Under the pieces are notes generated by a model. That model did not search any database. It had not been told where the DNA came from and saw only the letters and a list, made by a program, of their open reading frames with translations. The position numbers and the translations under genes are program-made. Positions 1 to 10,816 of a stretch of DNA of 64,000 nt are shown here, piece by piece; the stretch's first letter is position 1; each line of letters begins with the position of its first letter. The stretch covers positions 1 to 64,000 of the forward strand of contig JACPYM010000117.1 in assembly GCA_016196035.1 (NCBI GenBank), given 5' to 3'. The stretch comes from Acidobacteriota bacterium (GTDB lineage Bacteria > Acidobacteriota > Blastocatellia > RBC074).

Positions 1-187
1 CTGTGGCAAAGAATCCGGTCAGACTGCTCACGTTGAGCGCTGGAATAACACCTTACGCCAGCGGCTGGCGCGCTTTGTCCGTAAGACCTTGTCCTTTTCC
101 AAGTCCGACGAGATGCACGAGATTTATTTGCGACTGTTTCTTCATCGTTACAATCTTTCGCTTGGCTCACCCGGCTGAGCCACTACC
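1..187 (+). mobile_element. right end of an IS1-family insertion sequence
   Basis: The first 187 bases are the right-hand end of an IS1-family element whose left part lies outside the window. It contains the 3' end of the transposase gene and finishes in TGAGCCACTACC, whose reverse complement GGTAGTGGCTCA is the outer terminal repeat. The same GGTAGTGG terminus borders three miniature elements elsewhere in the window (29082, 29598 and 63656), so this end defines the family. The base after 187 continues a broken gene on the minus strand, which marks the insertion boundary. The target duplication cannot be checked without the left end. Confidence 0.8.
2..178 (+). CDS. IS1-family transposase, C-terminal fragment (InsB-like)
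   Basis: This reading frame is open from the window edge to TGA at 176-178 and gives 58 residues. It contains the [20 protein letters not shown] segment and then [21 protein letters not shown]. This is the well-known C-terminal end of IS1 transposase, including the catalytic glutamate in VERWNN of the DDE triad. The N-terminal part is outside the window, so whether the full enzyme is intact, or needs the IS1 InsA/InsB frameshift, cannot be judged. The frame has no internal stops, so it looks recently active. Confidence 0.85.
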   Translation, partial: CGKESGQTAHVERWNNTLRQRLARFVRKTLSFSKSDEMHEIYLRLFLHRYNLSLGSPG

Positions 188-347
188 AAATAACCATCAC
201 GCGTTTGCAGAATGTCGCGGATGAAGTTGTGCGGCAGCCCGTCATCGGTCGCCCAATGGTCAAAGCAGTACGGCAGAGATTGCGCGCGCAGCAAAATTGG
301 CAGCCCCAGCAACAGAAAGTCCTCAAAACGCCTGCCAAAGACACTAC
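188..347 (-). pseudogene. N-terminal remnant of a two-component regulator propeller protein, cut by IS1
   Basis: Read on the minus strand, this stretch encodes a hydrophobic leader (FEDFLLLGLPILLRAQSLPY) and then FDHWATDDGLPHNFIRDILQ followed by TRDGYL. That is the first blade signature of two-component regulator propeller (reg_prop) sensor proteins, usually HWTTDDGLPQNTVRAILQTRDGYLW. The reading frame runs straight into the IS1 end at 187, where GYLW becomes GYLV. The insertion therefore separated the signal peptide and first blade from the rest. No convincing start codon is visible upstream, where an inverted repeat (348-417) abuts the frame, so this copy is probably dead at both ends. Confidence 0.65.
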
Positions 348-417
348 ACTGATTCCTGATTCCTGCTAGCTTGAAAACCAGTCGGCATTTTCAAGCTAGC
401 AGGAATCAGGAATCAGT
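348..417. repeat. long-stem inverted repeat, 30-bp arms
   Basis: Arms at 348-377 and 388-417 are perfect reverse complements around a 10-base loop. Each arm carries a duplicated GATTCCT motif. It lies between the sensor remnant and the tmRNA promoter. No T-run follows, so it is not a classical terminator. Confidence 0.85.
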
Positions 418-490
418 TAAGCCGCTCAGGTGCTCTTGTTGGCAACTTTGCAAAAGCCCTGGCAACAGCGCGAGCGAGCCCAAGAGGTTC

Positions 491-520
491 TTGACACCCC
501 TCAAAGCAACCACCTACACT
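491..520 (+). promoter_or_regulatory. probable sigma-70 promoter of tmRNA
   Basis: TTGACA at 491-496 and TACACT at 515-520 are separated by 18 bases. They sit 34 bases upstream of the mature tmRNA 5' end, which leaves a short leader for RNase P to remove. Confidence 0.6.
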
Positions 521-553
521 CACGTCCGTTCAGATATTTGAAGAAACCGCTTT

Positions 554-916
<363 letters not shown>

Positions 917-921
917 CTTTG

Positions 922-1017
922 AAGGCAAAAGGCAAAAGGCAAAAATCAAAGGGCAAAAATAGGAAGCAGCACTTCCGGCCTTTTGCTTTTTGATTTTTGC
1001 CTTTTGCCTTTTGCCTT
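922..1017. repeat. inverted repeat built from GGCAAAA units
   Basis: Arms at 922-958 and 981-1017 match at 35 of 37 positions and are made of tandem AGGCAAAA-type units. The repeat fills the whole gap between tmRNA and murI and ends 8 bases before the murI start codon. It has therefore replaced any upstream Shine-Dalgarno sequence of murI. Confidence 0.85.
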
Positions 1018-1025
1018 TTGATTTT

Positions 1026-1868
1026 ATGAACCCACTTCCCATTGGCATCTTCGATTCCGGCGTCGGCGGCTTGACCGTGTTGCAGGCCGTGCGGCGGCGC
1101 TTACCCAACGAAAACCTGATTTACCTGGGCGATACGGCGCGCGTGCCTTATGGGACGAAATCGCGCGCGACGGTCGAACGCTATGCCGTCGAGGACGCGG
1201 CGTTCCTGGTGGAAAAGGGTGTGAAGTTGATCGTGGTCGCTTGCAACACGGCTTCGGCGATGAGCCGCGAACGCTTGCGGCGCGAATTCGACACGCTGTT
1301 TTTGACAGTGCTGGGGCCGGGCGCGCGGGCGGCGGCGCGGGTGACGCGCAACGGGCGCGTGGGCGTGATCGCCACCGAAGCGACGATTGAAAGCGGCGCG
1401 TATGCGCAGGGCATCCAGGAAGCCAGCGGCGCGCGGCCCGTCGAAGTCTTTTCGCAAGCCTGTCCATTATTCGTTTCGTTGGTCGAAGAGGGCGAGGTGG
1501 ATTCGGCAATCACGCGGCTGGTGGCCACAAAGTATCTCGCGCCCTTGCGCGCGCAGCAGATTGATACGCTTGTGTTAGGATGCACGCACTATCCGTTGTT
1601 AAAACCCGTGCTGGCCGAAGTGATGGGTGAAGGCGTGACCTTGGTGGATTCGGCGGAAGCTGTCGCGGTTGAAGTCGAGACTTTGTTAAGCGAAAAAGGC
1701 CTGCTCAATCCGCAAACGGAGGCGGGCCGCAACGAGTTTTATGTGACGGATGCGGCCCAGCGGTTTCACCGCATCGCGGCTGGAATTTTGGGCGCGCCGC
1801 TCGCCCATTTGGAAGCGGTGGAGGTTTGGGGACATGACCGATTACCAACAAACATTCCGGCGAGCTGA
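1026..1868 (+). CDS. murI: glutamate racemase
   Basis: MurI converts L- to D-glutamate for peptidoglycan synthesis in the cytoplasm. The 280-residue product opens with [14 protein letters not shown], has [11 protein letters not shown] near residue 33, and carries both catalytic cysteines in VACNTAS (Cys73) and LGCTHYP (Cys186). The length is typical. The frame is open further upstream, but those residues would be translated from the inverted repeat. The ATG at 1026 places the family-conserved N-terminus correctly. No Shine-Dalgarno is visible because the repeat ends just before it. The 3' end overlaps rph by 35 bases, which suggests cotranscription. Confidence 0.95.
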   Translation: MNPLPIGIFDSGVGGLTVLQAVRRRLPNENLIYLGDTARVPYGTKSRATVERYAVEDAAFLVEKGVKLIVVACNTASAMSRERLRREFDTLFLTVLGPGARAAARVTRNGRVGVIATEATIESGAYAQGIQEASGARPVEVFSQACPLFVSLVEEGEVDSAITRLVATKYLAPLRAQQIDTLVLGCTHYPLLKPVLAEVMGEGVTLVDSAEAVAVEVETLLSEKGLLNPQTEAGRNEFYVTDAAQRFHRIAAGILGAPLAHLEAVEVWGHDRLPTNIPAS

Positions 1869-2649
1869 TGGACGCGCGCCGCTGGATTTGCGCACGGTAC
1901 GCGCGACGACGAATTTCACCAAATGGGCCGAAGGCTCGGTTTTAATCGAAATGGGCCAGACGCGCGTTGTTTGCACGGCTTCGGTGGAAGACCGTGTGCC
2001 GCCGTTTTTGAAAGGCAAGGGCGTCGGCTGGGTCACGGGCGAATACGCCATGCTGCCGCGCGCGACCGAAACGCGCGTGCAACGCGAAAACCGCAACGGC
2101 CCATCGGGGCGCACGCACGAGATTCAACGGCTGATCGGGCGCAGCCTGCGTTCGGTGGTGGACATGGCGGCGCTGGGCGAACGTTCGGTGACGATTGATT
2201 GCGACGTGTTGCAGGCCGATGGCGGGACGCGCACGGCTTCGATCACGGGCGGCTTCATCGCGCTGGCCATCGCGCTCAACCGGGCGATGGAGAGTGCCAA
2301 AATCTTGCGGCCCCCGCTGCGTGATTACATCGCAGCGATCAGCGTGGGCGTGATCGGCGAGCGCGTGCTGCTCGATCTGGATTACAGCGAAGATTCCAAG
2401 GCGGAAGTGGACATGAACGTCGTCTGCACCGGCGATGGCCGCTTCGTCGAGGTGCAAGGCACAGCGGAAACCGAACCCTATGACCGCGCCCGGCTGGATG
2501 AGATGCTGGACGCTGCCGAAGACGGCATCGCGCAATTAATAGACATTCAAAAACAGGTTTTAGCGAAAGCTTTGGGCACGGAAACGTTCAGAGCTTTGTT
2601 GCCTCCAGATCAGCGAGGCAAGATCAACTGGAAGGAGAAGGCACAATAA
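1834..2649 (+). CDS. rph: ribonuclease PH
   Basis: RNase PH is a phosphorolytic 3'-5' exoribonuclease that trims tRNA 3' ends. The sequence shows the family core: [10 protein letters not shown]-like [20 protein letters not shown], then [14 protein letters not shown], the phosphate-binding [18 protein letters not shown], and [19 protein letters not shown]. The start at 1834 lies inside murI and is preceded by GGAGG nine bases upstream, so translational coupling is likely. The product is 271 residues, slightly longer than usual because of a 15-20 residue C-terminal tail. All catalytic-core motifs are present. Confidence 0.95.
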   Translation: MTDYQQTFRRADGRAPLDLRTVRATTNFTKWAEGSVLIEMGQTRVVCTASVEDRVPPFLKGKGVGWVTGEYAMLPRATETRVQRENRNGPSGRTHEIQRLIGRSLRSVVDMAALGERSVTIDCDVLQADGGTRTASITGGFIALAIALNRAMESAKILRPPLRDYIAAISVGVIGERVLLDLDYSEDSKAEVDMNVVCTGDGRFVEVQGTAETEPYDRARLDEMLDAAEDGIAQLIDIQKQVLAKALGTETFRALLPPDQRGKINWKEKAQ

Positions 2650-3185
2650 TGCTTCGCACATTTCGCATCGCTTCTTTGATTTTCTGTTTCTTTTCGTTAG
2701 TCGCGCTGGCCGGGCTGGCGGGCAAGGTGCAGGACACCTTTGATGACCCGGAGGGGAAATACAACGTCACGTTGCCCAAGGGCTGGCTGGCGATTTCCAG
2801 CAAAGACCGGCTGAGCGGCAAGACCGATTTCCTGATTGTCTATGGCATTCGCGAAAACGGCGCGTTGAAAATCACGACAATGGACGTGGACGCCAAGCTG
2901 CCGATGTCTGATGTCGCCTTGAAACATGAGACCGAAACCTTGCGCTTTCAGCCGGGTTACACTAAAGGCAAGGTTGAGAACTTTGTTGTGGGCCCTCAGG
3001 CTAATGGCTCGCTCATCACCTACGATTTCAAAAACACGGCAGGTCAGCCGATGATCGGGCGCAATTACTTTTTGCGCGCGAATGACACGACCGTGTACGT
3101 GCTGCGGTTTACGGGCCGGGCTAATACGCTGGGCTCGTTGCGCAATCAAACCGATACGATTGCCCGCTCATTCAAGCTGAAATGA
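2649..3185 (+). CDS. small secreted protein of unknown function
   Basis: This 178-residue protein has a hydrophobic signal peptide (residues about 4-24, ending near LAGLAG) and a globular remainder that looks like a PsbP/DUF1795-type fold: 'GKYNVTLPKGWLAISSKD' followed by alternating strands. I do not recognise a specific family. The start codon overlaps the rph stop codon (TAATG), so it is probably translated from the murI-rph message. There are no cysteines or catalytic motifs. An inverted repeat starts 11 bases after its stop. Confidence 0.8.
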   Translation: MLRTFRIASLIFCFFSLVALAGLAGKVQDTFDDPEGKYNVTLPKGWLAISSKDRLSGKTDFLIVYGIRENGALKITTMDVDAKLPMSDVALKHETETLRFQPGYTKGKVENFVVGPQANGSLITYDFKNTAGQPMIGRNYFLRANDTTVYVLRFTGRANTLGSLRNQTDTIARSFKLK

Positions 3186-3196
3186 GCTGAGTAGGC

Positions 3197-3296
3197 TGTA
3201 CAGCAGGCTGCCAGCCTGCTGCGGGTTTTGATAAGAGACGCAGTCACTTTCATTGCATCACTGACCCACACCAGCAGGCTGGCAGCCTGCTGTACA
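3197..3296. repeat. inverted repeat with self-palindromic arms
   Basis: Perfect 25-bp arms lie at 3197-3221 and 3272-3296. Each arm contains the internal palindrome AGCAGGCTG-C-CAGCCTGCT. It lies between the convergent secreted protein gene and htrA-like gene. It resembles the repeat at 56982-57060 (AGCGGACTG..AGTCCGCT) in design and sequence. Confidence 0.85.
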
Positions 3297-3376
3297 ATGA
3301 ATTCGAGAAACAGAGAGAGGGGAGCACTTGCACAGGCAGGCGCTTCCCTCTTCTTGTTTTTTGGATTGGCTGGCAG

Positions 3377-4579
3377 TTACAGCCCGCGCCGCGCCGCGCT
3401 GGGCGCCTCAGCCAACGTAACGCTGAGTTGTTGCTTGCGCCCGCTGCGCCAAAGCTCGACTTTGACAACGTCGCCCAGGTTCTTGTCGCCGATGGCACGA
3501 TCCAGGTCATCGGAGTTTTTGATCGGTTGCCCATCAATGCCGGTGATCACATCGCCGCCAATCAAGATGATCTGACGTCCGAGTTGCGCGCGCTCTGACC
3601 CGCCTTGAATGCCGGCGCGGGCCGCCGAACTGCCCGGTTCGACCTGCATCACCAGCAACCCTTCTTGCACGGGCAATTCCAACGCTTCTGCCAAACGCCC
3701 GCTGACAGGGTAAGCGGCGATGCCAAACTTGGGTTTGCGCACGCGGCCATAGGCCAGAATATCCGGAATGATCTTTTTGGCCGCTTCAATCGGGACGGCA
3801 AAGCCAATGCCGACCGAGCCACCCGACGGGCTGTAAATCATCGTGTTGATGCCGATCTGCCGTCCGTGTGAATCAAGCAGCGGCCCGCCTGAATTGCCGG
3901 GATTGATCGCGGCGTCGGTTTGAATAACGCCTTCGATCAGGCGATTGGTCATCTCCGAACGAATCGGGCGCGACAATCCCGACACGATGCCAGTCGTCAG
4001 CGTGCGATCCAGGCCAAAGGGGTTGCCGATGGCAAGCACCTTTTGACCGACAAATAATTCTTTGGAGGTGCCCAGCGGAATCGGCGCCAATTCGGCGGCA
4101 GGCGCTTCAATCTTGAGCACGGCCAAATCCTTGTCTGGGTCGAAGCCCTGCACGCGCGCCTTGTAACTTTTGCCATTGGGCAGTGAAACGTCAATCTTTT
4201 GGGCTTCCTGGACAACGTGATAATTGGTCAGGATGTGGCCTTCTTTATCGAGAATCGAGCCGGAGCCGGAACCTTGTTGCGGATAGGCGTAAAAGAAATC
4301 CTGCACGATGGTGGTCGAAGTGATGTTGACCACGCTGGGACTCATCGCGCGGTAAACTTCCTGATTGTTTTTCTCATCGCTCGCCACGCTGGGATCGGTC
4401 AGCCCGGCCAACTGTTGTTGGGCATCCGTCCCGGCGGCAGCGTTTTTCTCGGCATTCGCGCCACGCTGGAGCAACCAGTTTTCGGTGCGGTCATAAAAGA
4501 GTACGGCGCTAGCGGCAAAGACCGCCGTGGCCAGCGCGAGCAAGACCAATTGTTTGGCACTAACGTGATAGGTATTCAT
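3377..4579 (-). CDS. trypsin-like serine protease of the HtrA/DegP family
   Basis: This is an envelope quality-control protease anchored by one N-terminal membrane segment (residues 10-28). The catalytic triad is visible as His121 (LTNYHVV), Asp151 (DPDKDLAVL) and Ser230 (NPGNSGGPL). A single PDZ domain follows from about residue 295 to the end and includes the [13 protein letters not shown] loop. At 400 residues it matches one-PDZ HtrA proteins (DegS/HhoA type). The start at 4579 is chosen because AGGAGAAGTTGAG directly precedes it. An upstream in-frame extension would add 41 residues with no signal character. It is transcribed alone, upstream of the 4764-4865 repeat. Confidence 0.93.
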   Translation of the reverse strand: MNTYHVSAKQLVLLALATAVFAASAVLFYDRTENWLLQRGANAEKNAAAGTDAQQQLAGLTDPSVASDEKNNQEVYRAMSPSVVNITSTTIVQDFFYAYPQQGSGSGSILDKEGHILTNYHVVQEAQKIDVSLPNGKSYKARVQGFDPDKDLAVLKIEAPAAELAPIPLGTSKELFVGQKVLAIGNPFGLDRTLTTGIVSGLSRPIRSEMTNRLIEGVIQTDAAINPGNSGGPLLDSHGRQIGINTMIYSPSGGSVGIGFAVPIEAAKKIIPDILAYGRVRKPKFGIAAYPVSGRLAEALELPVQEGLLVMQVEPGSSAARAGIQGGSERAQLGRQIILIGGDVITGIDGQPIKNSDDLDRAIGDKNLGDVVKVELWRSGRKQQLSVTLAEAPSAARRGL

Positions 4580-4763
4580 CTCAACTTCTCCTTGCGTTTG
4601 GAATCCTGTCGGCACTTCAGCATACCGCGACTTGCTGGAAAAAGTTCGGCGAAAGCGGGCGAAACAATTCCAGCAACGGAAAAAATCTGCTGAAACCGGC
4701 ACAGATTGTAAAGGATGTTAAGCGGAGTGAAAACAGGCTAACTGAAACGCGCGGCAGCGCGTT

Positions 4764-4865
4764 AATACAGTACGGGGAGCGTGAGCGACCTGAGCTTCGG
4801 CGTAGGGCGTATTGGATGCCAAGAGCACAATTGCTGCGGCTCAGGTCGCTCACGCTCCCTGTATT
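4764..4865. repeat. inverted repeat overlapping the aroF 3' end
   Basis: Arms at 4764-4795 and 4839-4865 share AATACAG..GGGAGCGTGAGCGACCTGAGC with small gaps. The right arm contains the aroF stop codon (4850-4852), so the last five codons of aroF are repeat sequence. The motif GGGAGCGTGAGCGA recurs in diverged form in the repeat at 54967-55026. Confidence 0.8.
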
Positions 4866-5896
4866 GATCCTACGGCCAGCGCCTCGCGATGTGGCCTAAT
4901 GATCGCGGCAATCGCCCGCACCTCTTCCACCAATTCGCGGAACATATCGAAGAGCAACGCCTGCGGGCCGTCGCACAGCGCGCGTTCAGGGTACGGGTGA
5001 ATATCAATCAACAACCCATCGGCCCCCACCGCGATGCCCGCGCGTGAGAGCGGCGCAACCATGGCGCGGTTGCCGGTCGAGTGGCTGGGGTCGTAAATAA
5101 TCGGCAAATGCGAAATGGCCTGCACCGCCGGAATGATCGAAAGGTCAGGCGTGAAGCGCACGTGATTGGCAAAGGTGCGCACGCCTCGTTCGCACAGGAT
5201 CACTTCGTAATTGCCCTCGGACATGATGTATTCCGCACCCAGCAAAAACTCTTCGAGCGTCGAAGACATGCCGCGTTTGAGCAGCACAGGTTTGCGCGCC
5301 TGGCCCGCGCGTTTGAGCAATTGGAAGTTCTGGGCATTGCGCGTGCCGATCTGGATTACGTCGGCATAACGTTCGACCAAATCCAGCGAAGGCTCGTCCA
5401 CCGCCTCAGTCACGATGCGCAAACCGAACCGGTCGCGCACTTCGGCGAGAATCTTTAGGCCCTCTTCGGCCAAGCCTTGGAAAGCATAAGGCGAGGTGCG
5501 CGGTTTGAACGCGCCGCCACGAAACCACTGGCAACCGGCAGCGGCAACGGCTTCGGCGGTGAGCATCGTCTGTTCGCGCGATTCAACGGCGCAAACGCCC
5601 GCAATCATGGCGGGTTCGAGGCCACCGATTTCCGCCGTGCCAACTTTGAAAACCGACTTGTTGTGCTTGAGATCGCGTCCGACCAGTTTGTAGGGCTTGG
5701 TCACGCGCACACATTCGGCCACGCCGGGCAATTCGGCAAAGGGATCGGTCGCAATCGCCCCTGTATTGCCCGTGATGCCGATGGCTGTGCGATTGGCGCC
5801 CGGCATAGGATGCGCTTTCAGACCGAAGGATTCGATGGTGGTGACGACGCGCTGAATGTCAGTTCCAGTCGCGTCGGGAGTCATAACGATGAGCAT
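4850..5896 (-). CDS. aroF: 3-deoxy-7-phosphoheptulonate synthase (DAHP synthase, type I beta)
   Basis: This enzyme joins phosphoenolpyruvate and erythrose 4-phosphate in the first step of the shikimate pathway. Residues 1-70 form the ferredoxin-like/ACT-type N-terminal domain ([17 protein letters not shown]) of the I-beta class. The TIM barrel follows with [25 protein letters not shown], the lysine-containing KRGMS, and the metal-ligand segment YDPSHSTG. It is 348 residues long, as expected. The final residues SIQGA and the TGA stop come from the inverted repeat at 4839-4865, so the native C-terminus appears to have been replaced by repeat sequence. Confidence 0.95.
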   Translation of the reverse strand: MLIVMTPDATGTDIQRVVTTIESFGLKAHPMPGANRTAIGITGNTGAIATDPFAELPGVAECVRVTKPYKLVGRDLKHNKSVFKVGTAEIGGLEPAMIAGVCAVESREQTMLTAEAVAAAGCQWFRGGAFKPRTSPYAFQGLAEEGLKILAEVRDRFGLRIVTEAVDEPSLDLVERYADVIQIGTRNAQNFQLLKRAGQARKPVLLKRGMSSTLEEFLLGAEYIMSEGNYEVILCERGVRTFANHVRFTPDLSIIPAVQAISHLPIIYDPSHSTGNRAMVAPLSRAGIAVGADGLLIDIHPYPERALCDGPQALLFDMFRELVEEVRAIAAIIRPHREALAVGSIQGA

Positions 5897-6003
5897 TCAA
5901 ACAATCTCGTTTCCGTGGGCTTCTTGAGAACTGCTGCTTCACTGCCCTGCTTTTCAGGTTGATGACGACGAAGTTGGGCAGTGGCTAAATCGAGTGGGAC
6001 GGC

Positions 6004-7049
<1,046 letters not shown>

Positions 7050-7090
7050 CTAGATCGGTTTTCACCTCGGTGTCCGGGAAAACCGCGTAG

Positions 7091-7188
7091 CGGGACGGTA
7101 CCGCGCGCGTGAGCAAGCGGCGTATTGGCCGTTCAAACAAGGGGGTGAGTTTGACGCACCGCTTGCTCCCGCGCGCGGTACCGTCCCG
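7091..7188. repeat. inverted repeat, GGTACCGCGCGCGTGAGCAAGCGG family
   Basis: Arms at 7091-7120 and 7159-7188 match at 29 of 30 positions. It sits in the divergent gap between fcl and the SIS-domain gene. It shares its core with the repeats at 42594-42683 and 55865-55948. No other recognisable element was seen in the rest of the 7041-7385 gap. Confidence 0.9.
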
Positions 7189-7385
7189 GCGTCAACTGAC
7201 TCCCGTAAACGCAATTGCAAACTGCTCTAAAGTTCAGCTTAAAGAGTTAGCGACCAAAACCAGAAAGACTTGCGCCATTCAACCATCACAGCGCACCTCA
7301 TCACAAGGTGGGGCGGTTGGACAACAGCACAGGCTTTCGTTCAAACTACCTGCCGTTTCCCCCTGGATGTTGGTTGTCATTGCCT

Positions 7386-8048
7386 ATGAGTATGAAGTCA
7401 TCTCCGCTCGCCGCCGCCCCGGCCATCGCCCCGCTTGCTACGCCGGAAAATCCTTATGCAACCGCTGTAAGCGACTTTCTCGACATTGCCGTCGCCGAGT
7501 TGGCCAAACTACGGCAACGCCTGACCCCAAGCTATTTTCAGCGCGTCGCCGCCTTGATCCTCGGCGCCGAAGCACGTGGCGCACGGTTACACATCACCGG
7601 CATCGGCAAGCCCGAATATGTCTCGGGCTATATCGCGGCCCTGTTTTCCAGCACCGGCACGCCGACCTATTTTTTGCATGGCACCGAATGTGTGCACGGC
7701 AGCGCGGGACAGGTCGTGCCGGGCGATGTGGTGTTGGTCATCTCAAACAGCGGCGAGACCGCCGAGATGAAAGCCACCGTGCGGGCGCTGAAAGCCAATG
7801 GCGCGCGATTGATCGGCGTGTCGGGCAACCCGGCTGCGTGGCTGGCCCGCCAGTGCGAAGAGTTTTTATTTGCCGGCGTCGAGCGCGAAGGCAGCCCGCT
7901 CAATTTCGAGCCGCGGGCCAGCGTGCTGGCGCAAATTTATGTTTTGGCCGCACTCAGCATCGAATTGCAGGCCCGCAAAAACATCACGCGTGAACATTAC
8001 AACGCCTGGCATCCGGGCGGGGTGATCGGCGAGGCGCTGAGCGACTGA
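7386..8048 (+). CDS. SIS-domain sugar-phosphate isomerase, KdsD/GutQ-like, without CBS domains
   Basis: The 220-residue product is essentially one SIS domain. It has a GIGKPEYVSGYIAALFSSTG phosphosugar-binding loop, FLHGTECVHGSAG, VISNSGETAEM, and the C-terminal AWHPGGVIGE typical of arabinose-5-phosphate isomerases (GutQ and KdsD have LHPGGALG). Those enzymes normally carry a CBS pair after the SIS domain, and this protein stops where the CBS domains would begin. The start is uncertain: ATG at 7386 or 7392 is likely, although a GTG at 7308 is in frame. A role in sugar-nucleotide or Kdo precursor supply would fit the neighbouring fcl, but that is inference. Confidence 0.8.
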   Translation: MSMKSSPLAAAPAIAPLATPENPYATAVSDFLDIAVAELAKLRQRLTPSYFQRVAALILGAEARGARLHITGIGKPEYVSGYIAALFSSTGTPTYFLHGTECVHGSAGQVVPGDVVLVISNSGETAEMKATVRALKANGARLIGVSGNPAAWLARQCEEFLFAGVEREGSPLNFEPRASVLAQIYVLAALSIELQARKNITREHYNAWHPGGVIGEALSD

Positions 8049-8142
8049 TGCCCGTGGGCCGTTACGGCGCGTCATCTTTCAAATGCAACTGACAAACGCA
8101 ACTGATGCAAAAAGCGCTGGACATAGGCGCCAGGCTGCCAGT

Positions 8143-10620
8143 TCAGCTTGTCGTGGGCTGTAACAGCGCCTGAAAACGCGGCTCTGCGCGCAGGCTTTCA
8201 AAATCCGCTTCGATGCGCGCCCGCGCTGTGTTGAAGGTGCGGCGGCCTTCGATGGCCTTTTGCAGATGCTCCAACGCCAGTTCCGTTTCGCCGAGCATGG
8301 CGCAGCCGCAGGCGATGTAATAGCGCGTGAACGGATCATCCAAGCCTTGCTGCAAGCGTGCCTGAAAAGCCGTGAGCATGCTCTCAAAAGCTTCACGCGC
8401 TTTCGTCAACTCGCCCAGCCGCACATACACCGCCGCCAATTTCTGCTGCACTTCGATTTGCGTGCGCTCTTTCAAGGCGTGATTCGTGTGTTCCAAAAAG
8501 GCCAGTTCGCGTTGGTATTCGGCCAGGGCTTCGTCATAGCGGCCTTGCAAATAATACGTAAACCCCAGCCGCGCGTAGGCGCCGATGATTTGGACGCCTT
8601 CGTGATTGTATTGATAACTTTCCTGCGCTTCGACGGCTTGGCGGCTCAGTTCCTCGGCGCGCGCGTATTCGCCCAGATAAGTGTAAACGTGTGCCAGCGA
8701 CGGCACGACCCAGGAATTTTCAGACGAGTCTTGCAGTGCGCGCTCATATTCGGCGGCGGCTTCGCGGAACCAGCCTTTGCCGATGAAGTAGGCACGCCCC
8801 AGCGAAGCGCGCACAAAACTATCATTGGGTGCAAAGGCCAGTGCGCGTTTCAACGCGCCAATCGCATCGGCGATACGATCCAGAGCGATGAAGGCAAAGC
8901 CGATGGCGCTGTAACTTTCCGCCAGGTTTGGGCGCAACTCGATGGCCTTTTGCGCATACTCAATTGCCTGTTCGATCAAATCCAGTTGCCCCAAATACTG
9001 GCCCTTGATGGTCAGGACATACGCCAACCCGGCGTAAGCCTGGGCATAATGCGGATCAAGTTCAATCGCCTTGTGCGTCAACTCAATTGCGGTTTCGATG
9101 GCTTCGGGCGCGCCGGAATACGCCAGCGCGCGGGCGCGGATATAGGCTTCATAGGCTTCGAGCACATCCGTTTCGCGCGCCTCGATGCCCGCCCGTTCGC
9201 CAATGCGCAGGCTCAAATCCAAATCGCGTGAAAGCTCATAAACGATCTTGTCCTGCAATTCGAAGATTTCGTGCAAGCGCCCGTCAATCTTGACGGTTTT
9301 GATGAGTTCGCCGGTCTCGACTTCGACAAAGCGCGCCGTGATGCGCAACATCTCGCCGAAGCGTTGATAGCCGCCGCCGATGATCCAGCGCGCGCCGACT
9401 TCGCGCCCGACGCGCGTGGCGAACTTCTCGTCAAAGTCGGGCTGCTTGTCGGCATTCCAGCGGCGCAAAACTTCGTAAATTAATTCGCGCCCGATCACCG
9501 CCACACCTTCGATATTTTTCATGTCCGCCGTGACGGTTTCGGCAATACCGACGCCAATCCATTCATCCTCCGGGCTGCCGGTGATGTTGTTGAAACGCAA
9601 CACAGCGATGCTCTTCCCCGACCGCGCCTTGAGCGCCGCCGAATCCAGTAGATTACCTCCGATATACGTGGCATAGCTGTCTTCGCCCGGCAGCGGCACC
9701 GGCGCGCTGCGATAGGTTTCGGCCCCGAGCACGGCGGTAACCCCATGTTTCAGGCTATCCAGATCAAAGGTGACTTCGCGCAAGCTTTGATAACGCAAGG
9801 CGCGGTCTTTGGCGATCATGCGGTGAATGACGTCTTCGAGGGCGGGCGAAACGTCGCTATTGAACGTGCTGAGCGGCGCGGGCGAAGCGTGCAAAATCGC
9901 ATCCACCACCGCCAGCGCCGAACTACCCGTGAACGGCAGCACCCCGGCCAGCAATTCATAATAGACAATGCCCAGGCTGAAAATATCGCTGCGCCGATCT
10001 ACCTCTTCGCCCAACGCCTGTTCCGGCGACATGTAAGCAAACGTCCCCAGCACCGTGCCGGGCTGTGTTTTGAGCAAACTGGTGTGGTAAAGGCTGGCCG
10101 TCGGATCTTCACTGGCATCGCCCTGCGCCAGCGGGTTGAATTTGGCGACGCCGAAATCGAGCACCTTGGCACGATTGTTTTCGGTCAGCAGAATATTTGA
10201 CGGTTTGAGGTCACGGTGAACGATGCCGCGCTCGTGCGCTTCGGCCAGGCCATCGGCGATTTGAATGAAGACATCTAGCCATTCATTGAGTTCCAATTGG
10301 CCGCGCAGCGCTTTGAGCGTCTGGCCCGGCACATACTCCATCGCAATGAAGCTGTAACGCGCGCCCGCGTGCTCGACTTCGTCAATCTCGTAAATCGTGG
10401 CGATGTTGGGATGATTGATAGCGCTGGCCGCCTGGGCCTCGCGCAGAAAGCGCAAGCGCGCCGTTTCGGACTGTTCATCCGTCCCCAGCAAGAACGTTTT
10501 CAGCATCTTTATTGCGACGTAGCGGTTCAGCCGTGTGTCTTCGGCTTTATAAACATCGCCCATGCCGCCGGTGCCTAGTCTTTCGAGGATGTGGTAGTGG
10601 GAAATCGTTTCGCCAATCAT
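8143..10620 (-). CDS. serine/threonine protein kinase with FlgO-like and TPR domains
   Basis: The N-terminal 270 residues are a complete Hanks-type kinase. It has the glycine loop LGTGGMGDVYKA, catalytic Lys in YVAIKML, HRDLKPSN, the DFG segment in VLDFGVAKF, and the APE-equivalent MSPEQ. A central FlgO/TolB-N-like region begins at SIAVLRFNNITGSPEDEWIGVG (about residue 340) and is followed by about eight TPR helical pairs from roughly 480 to 800. No transmembrane helix is evident, so it is probably cytoplasmic. At 825 residues it has the architecture often seen in Acidobacteriota kinases. It is divergent from the sigma/CHAT operon and might regulate it, but that is inference from position only. 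Confidence 0.92.
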   Translation of the reverse strand: MIGETISHYHILERLGTGGMGDVYKAEDTRLNRYVAIKMLKTFLLGTDEQSETARLRFLREAQAASAINHPNIATIYEIDEVEHAGARYSFIAMEYVPGQTLKALRGQLELNEWLDVFIQIADGLAEAHERGIVHRDLKPSNILLTENNRAKVLDFGVAKFNPLAQGDASEDPTASLYHTSLLKTQPGTVLGTFAYMSPEQALGEEVDRRSDIFSLGIVYYELLAGVLPFTGSSALAVVDAILHASPAPLSTFNSDVSPALEDVIHRMIAKDRALRYQSLREVTFDLDSLKHGVTAVLGAETYRSAPVPLPGEDSYATYIGGNLLDSAALKARSGKSIAVLRFNNITGSPEDEWIGVGIAETVTADMKNIEGVAVIGRELIYEVLRRWNADKQPDFDEKFATRVGREVGARWIIGGGYQRFGEMLRITARFVEVETGELIKTVKIDGRLHEIFELQDKIVYELSRDLDLSLRIGERAGIEARETDVLEAYEAYIRARALAYSGAPEAIETAIELTHKAIELDPHYAQAYAGLAYVLTIKGQYLGQLDLIEQAIEYAQKAIELRPNLAESYSAIGFAFIALDRIADAIGALKRALAFAPNDSFVRASLGRAYFIGKGWFREAAAEYERALQDSSENSWVVPSLAHVYTYLGEYARAEELSRQAVEAQESYQYNHEGVQIIGAYARLGFTYYLQGRYDEALAEYQRELAFLEHTNHALKERTQIEVQQKLAAVYVRLGELTKAREAFESMLTAFQARLQQGLDDPFTRYYIACGCAMLGETELALEHLQKAIEGRRTFNTARARIEADFESLRAEPRFQALLQPTTS

Positions 10621-10816
10621 AGGTTTATTTGTTGGTCTGTTCCTTCTCCTGAAGTGCCGCTAACGAAAGGCGGCACGCGTGGGTTTCATTTTGCGTCACG
10701 GGGCGCAATTTTTCTAGTTGAGCCGCTTGGCGCAAATTGTTTGGCGACGTGACCGCCAAACGCCGGGACTTGATTTAGACTGCGCTCTGCTTTGACGCGC
10801 TCCGGCGAGGCACAAA
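10621..10816. promoter_or_regulatory. divergent intergenic region between the kinase and the sigma/CHAT operon
   Basis: This 196-bp gap must hold promoters for both the kinase (minus) and the sigma-factor operon (plus). A small hairpin, GTTTGGCG at 10739-10746 pairing with CGCCAAAC at 10754-10761, lies near its middle and could be an operator. No convincing -35/-10 pair was found for either gene, which would fit use of an alternative sigma factor. Confidence 0.35.

Noticed and set aside
7109-7993. Plus-strand open frame of 294 codons starting in the repeat at 7091
   Set aside because: It is out of frame with the SIS-domain gene and becomes Arg-rich; the SIS domain in the other frame has all motifs.
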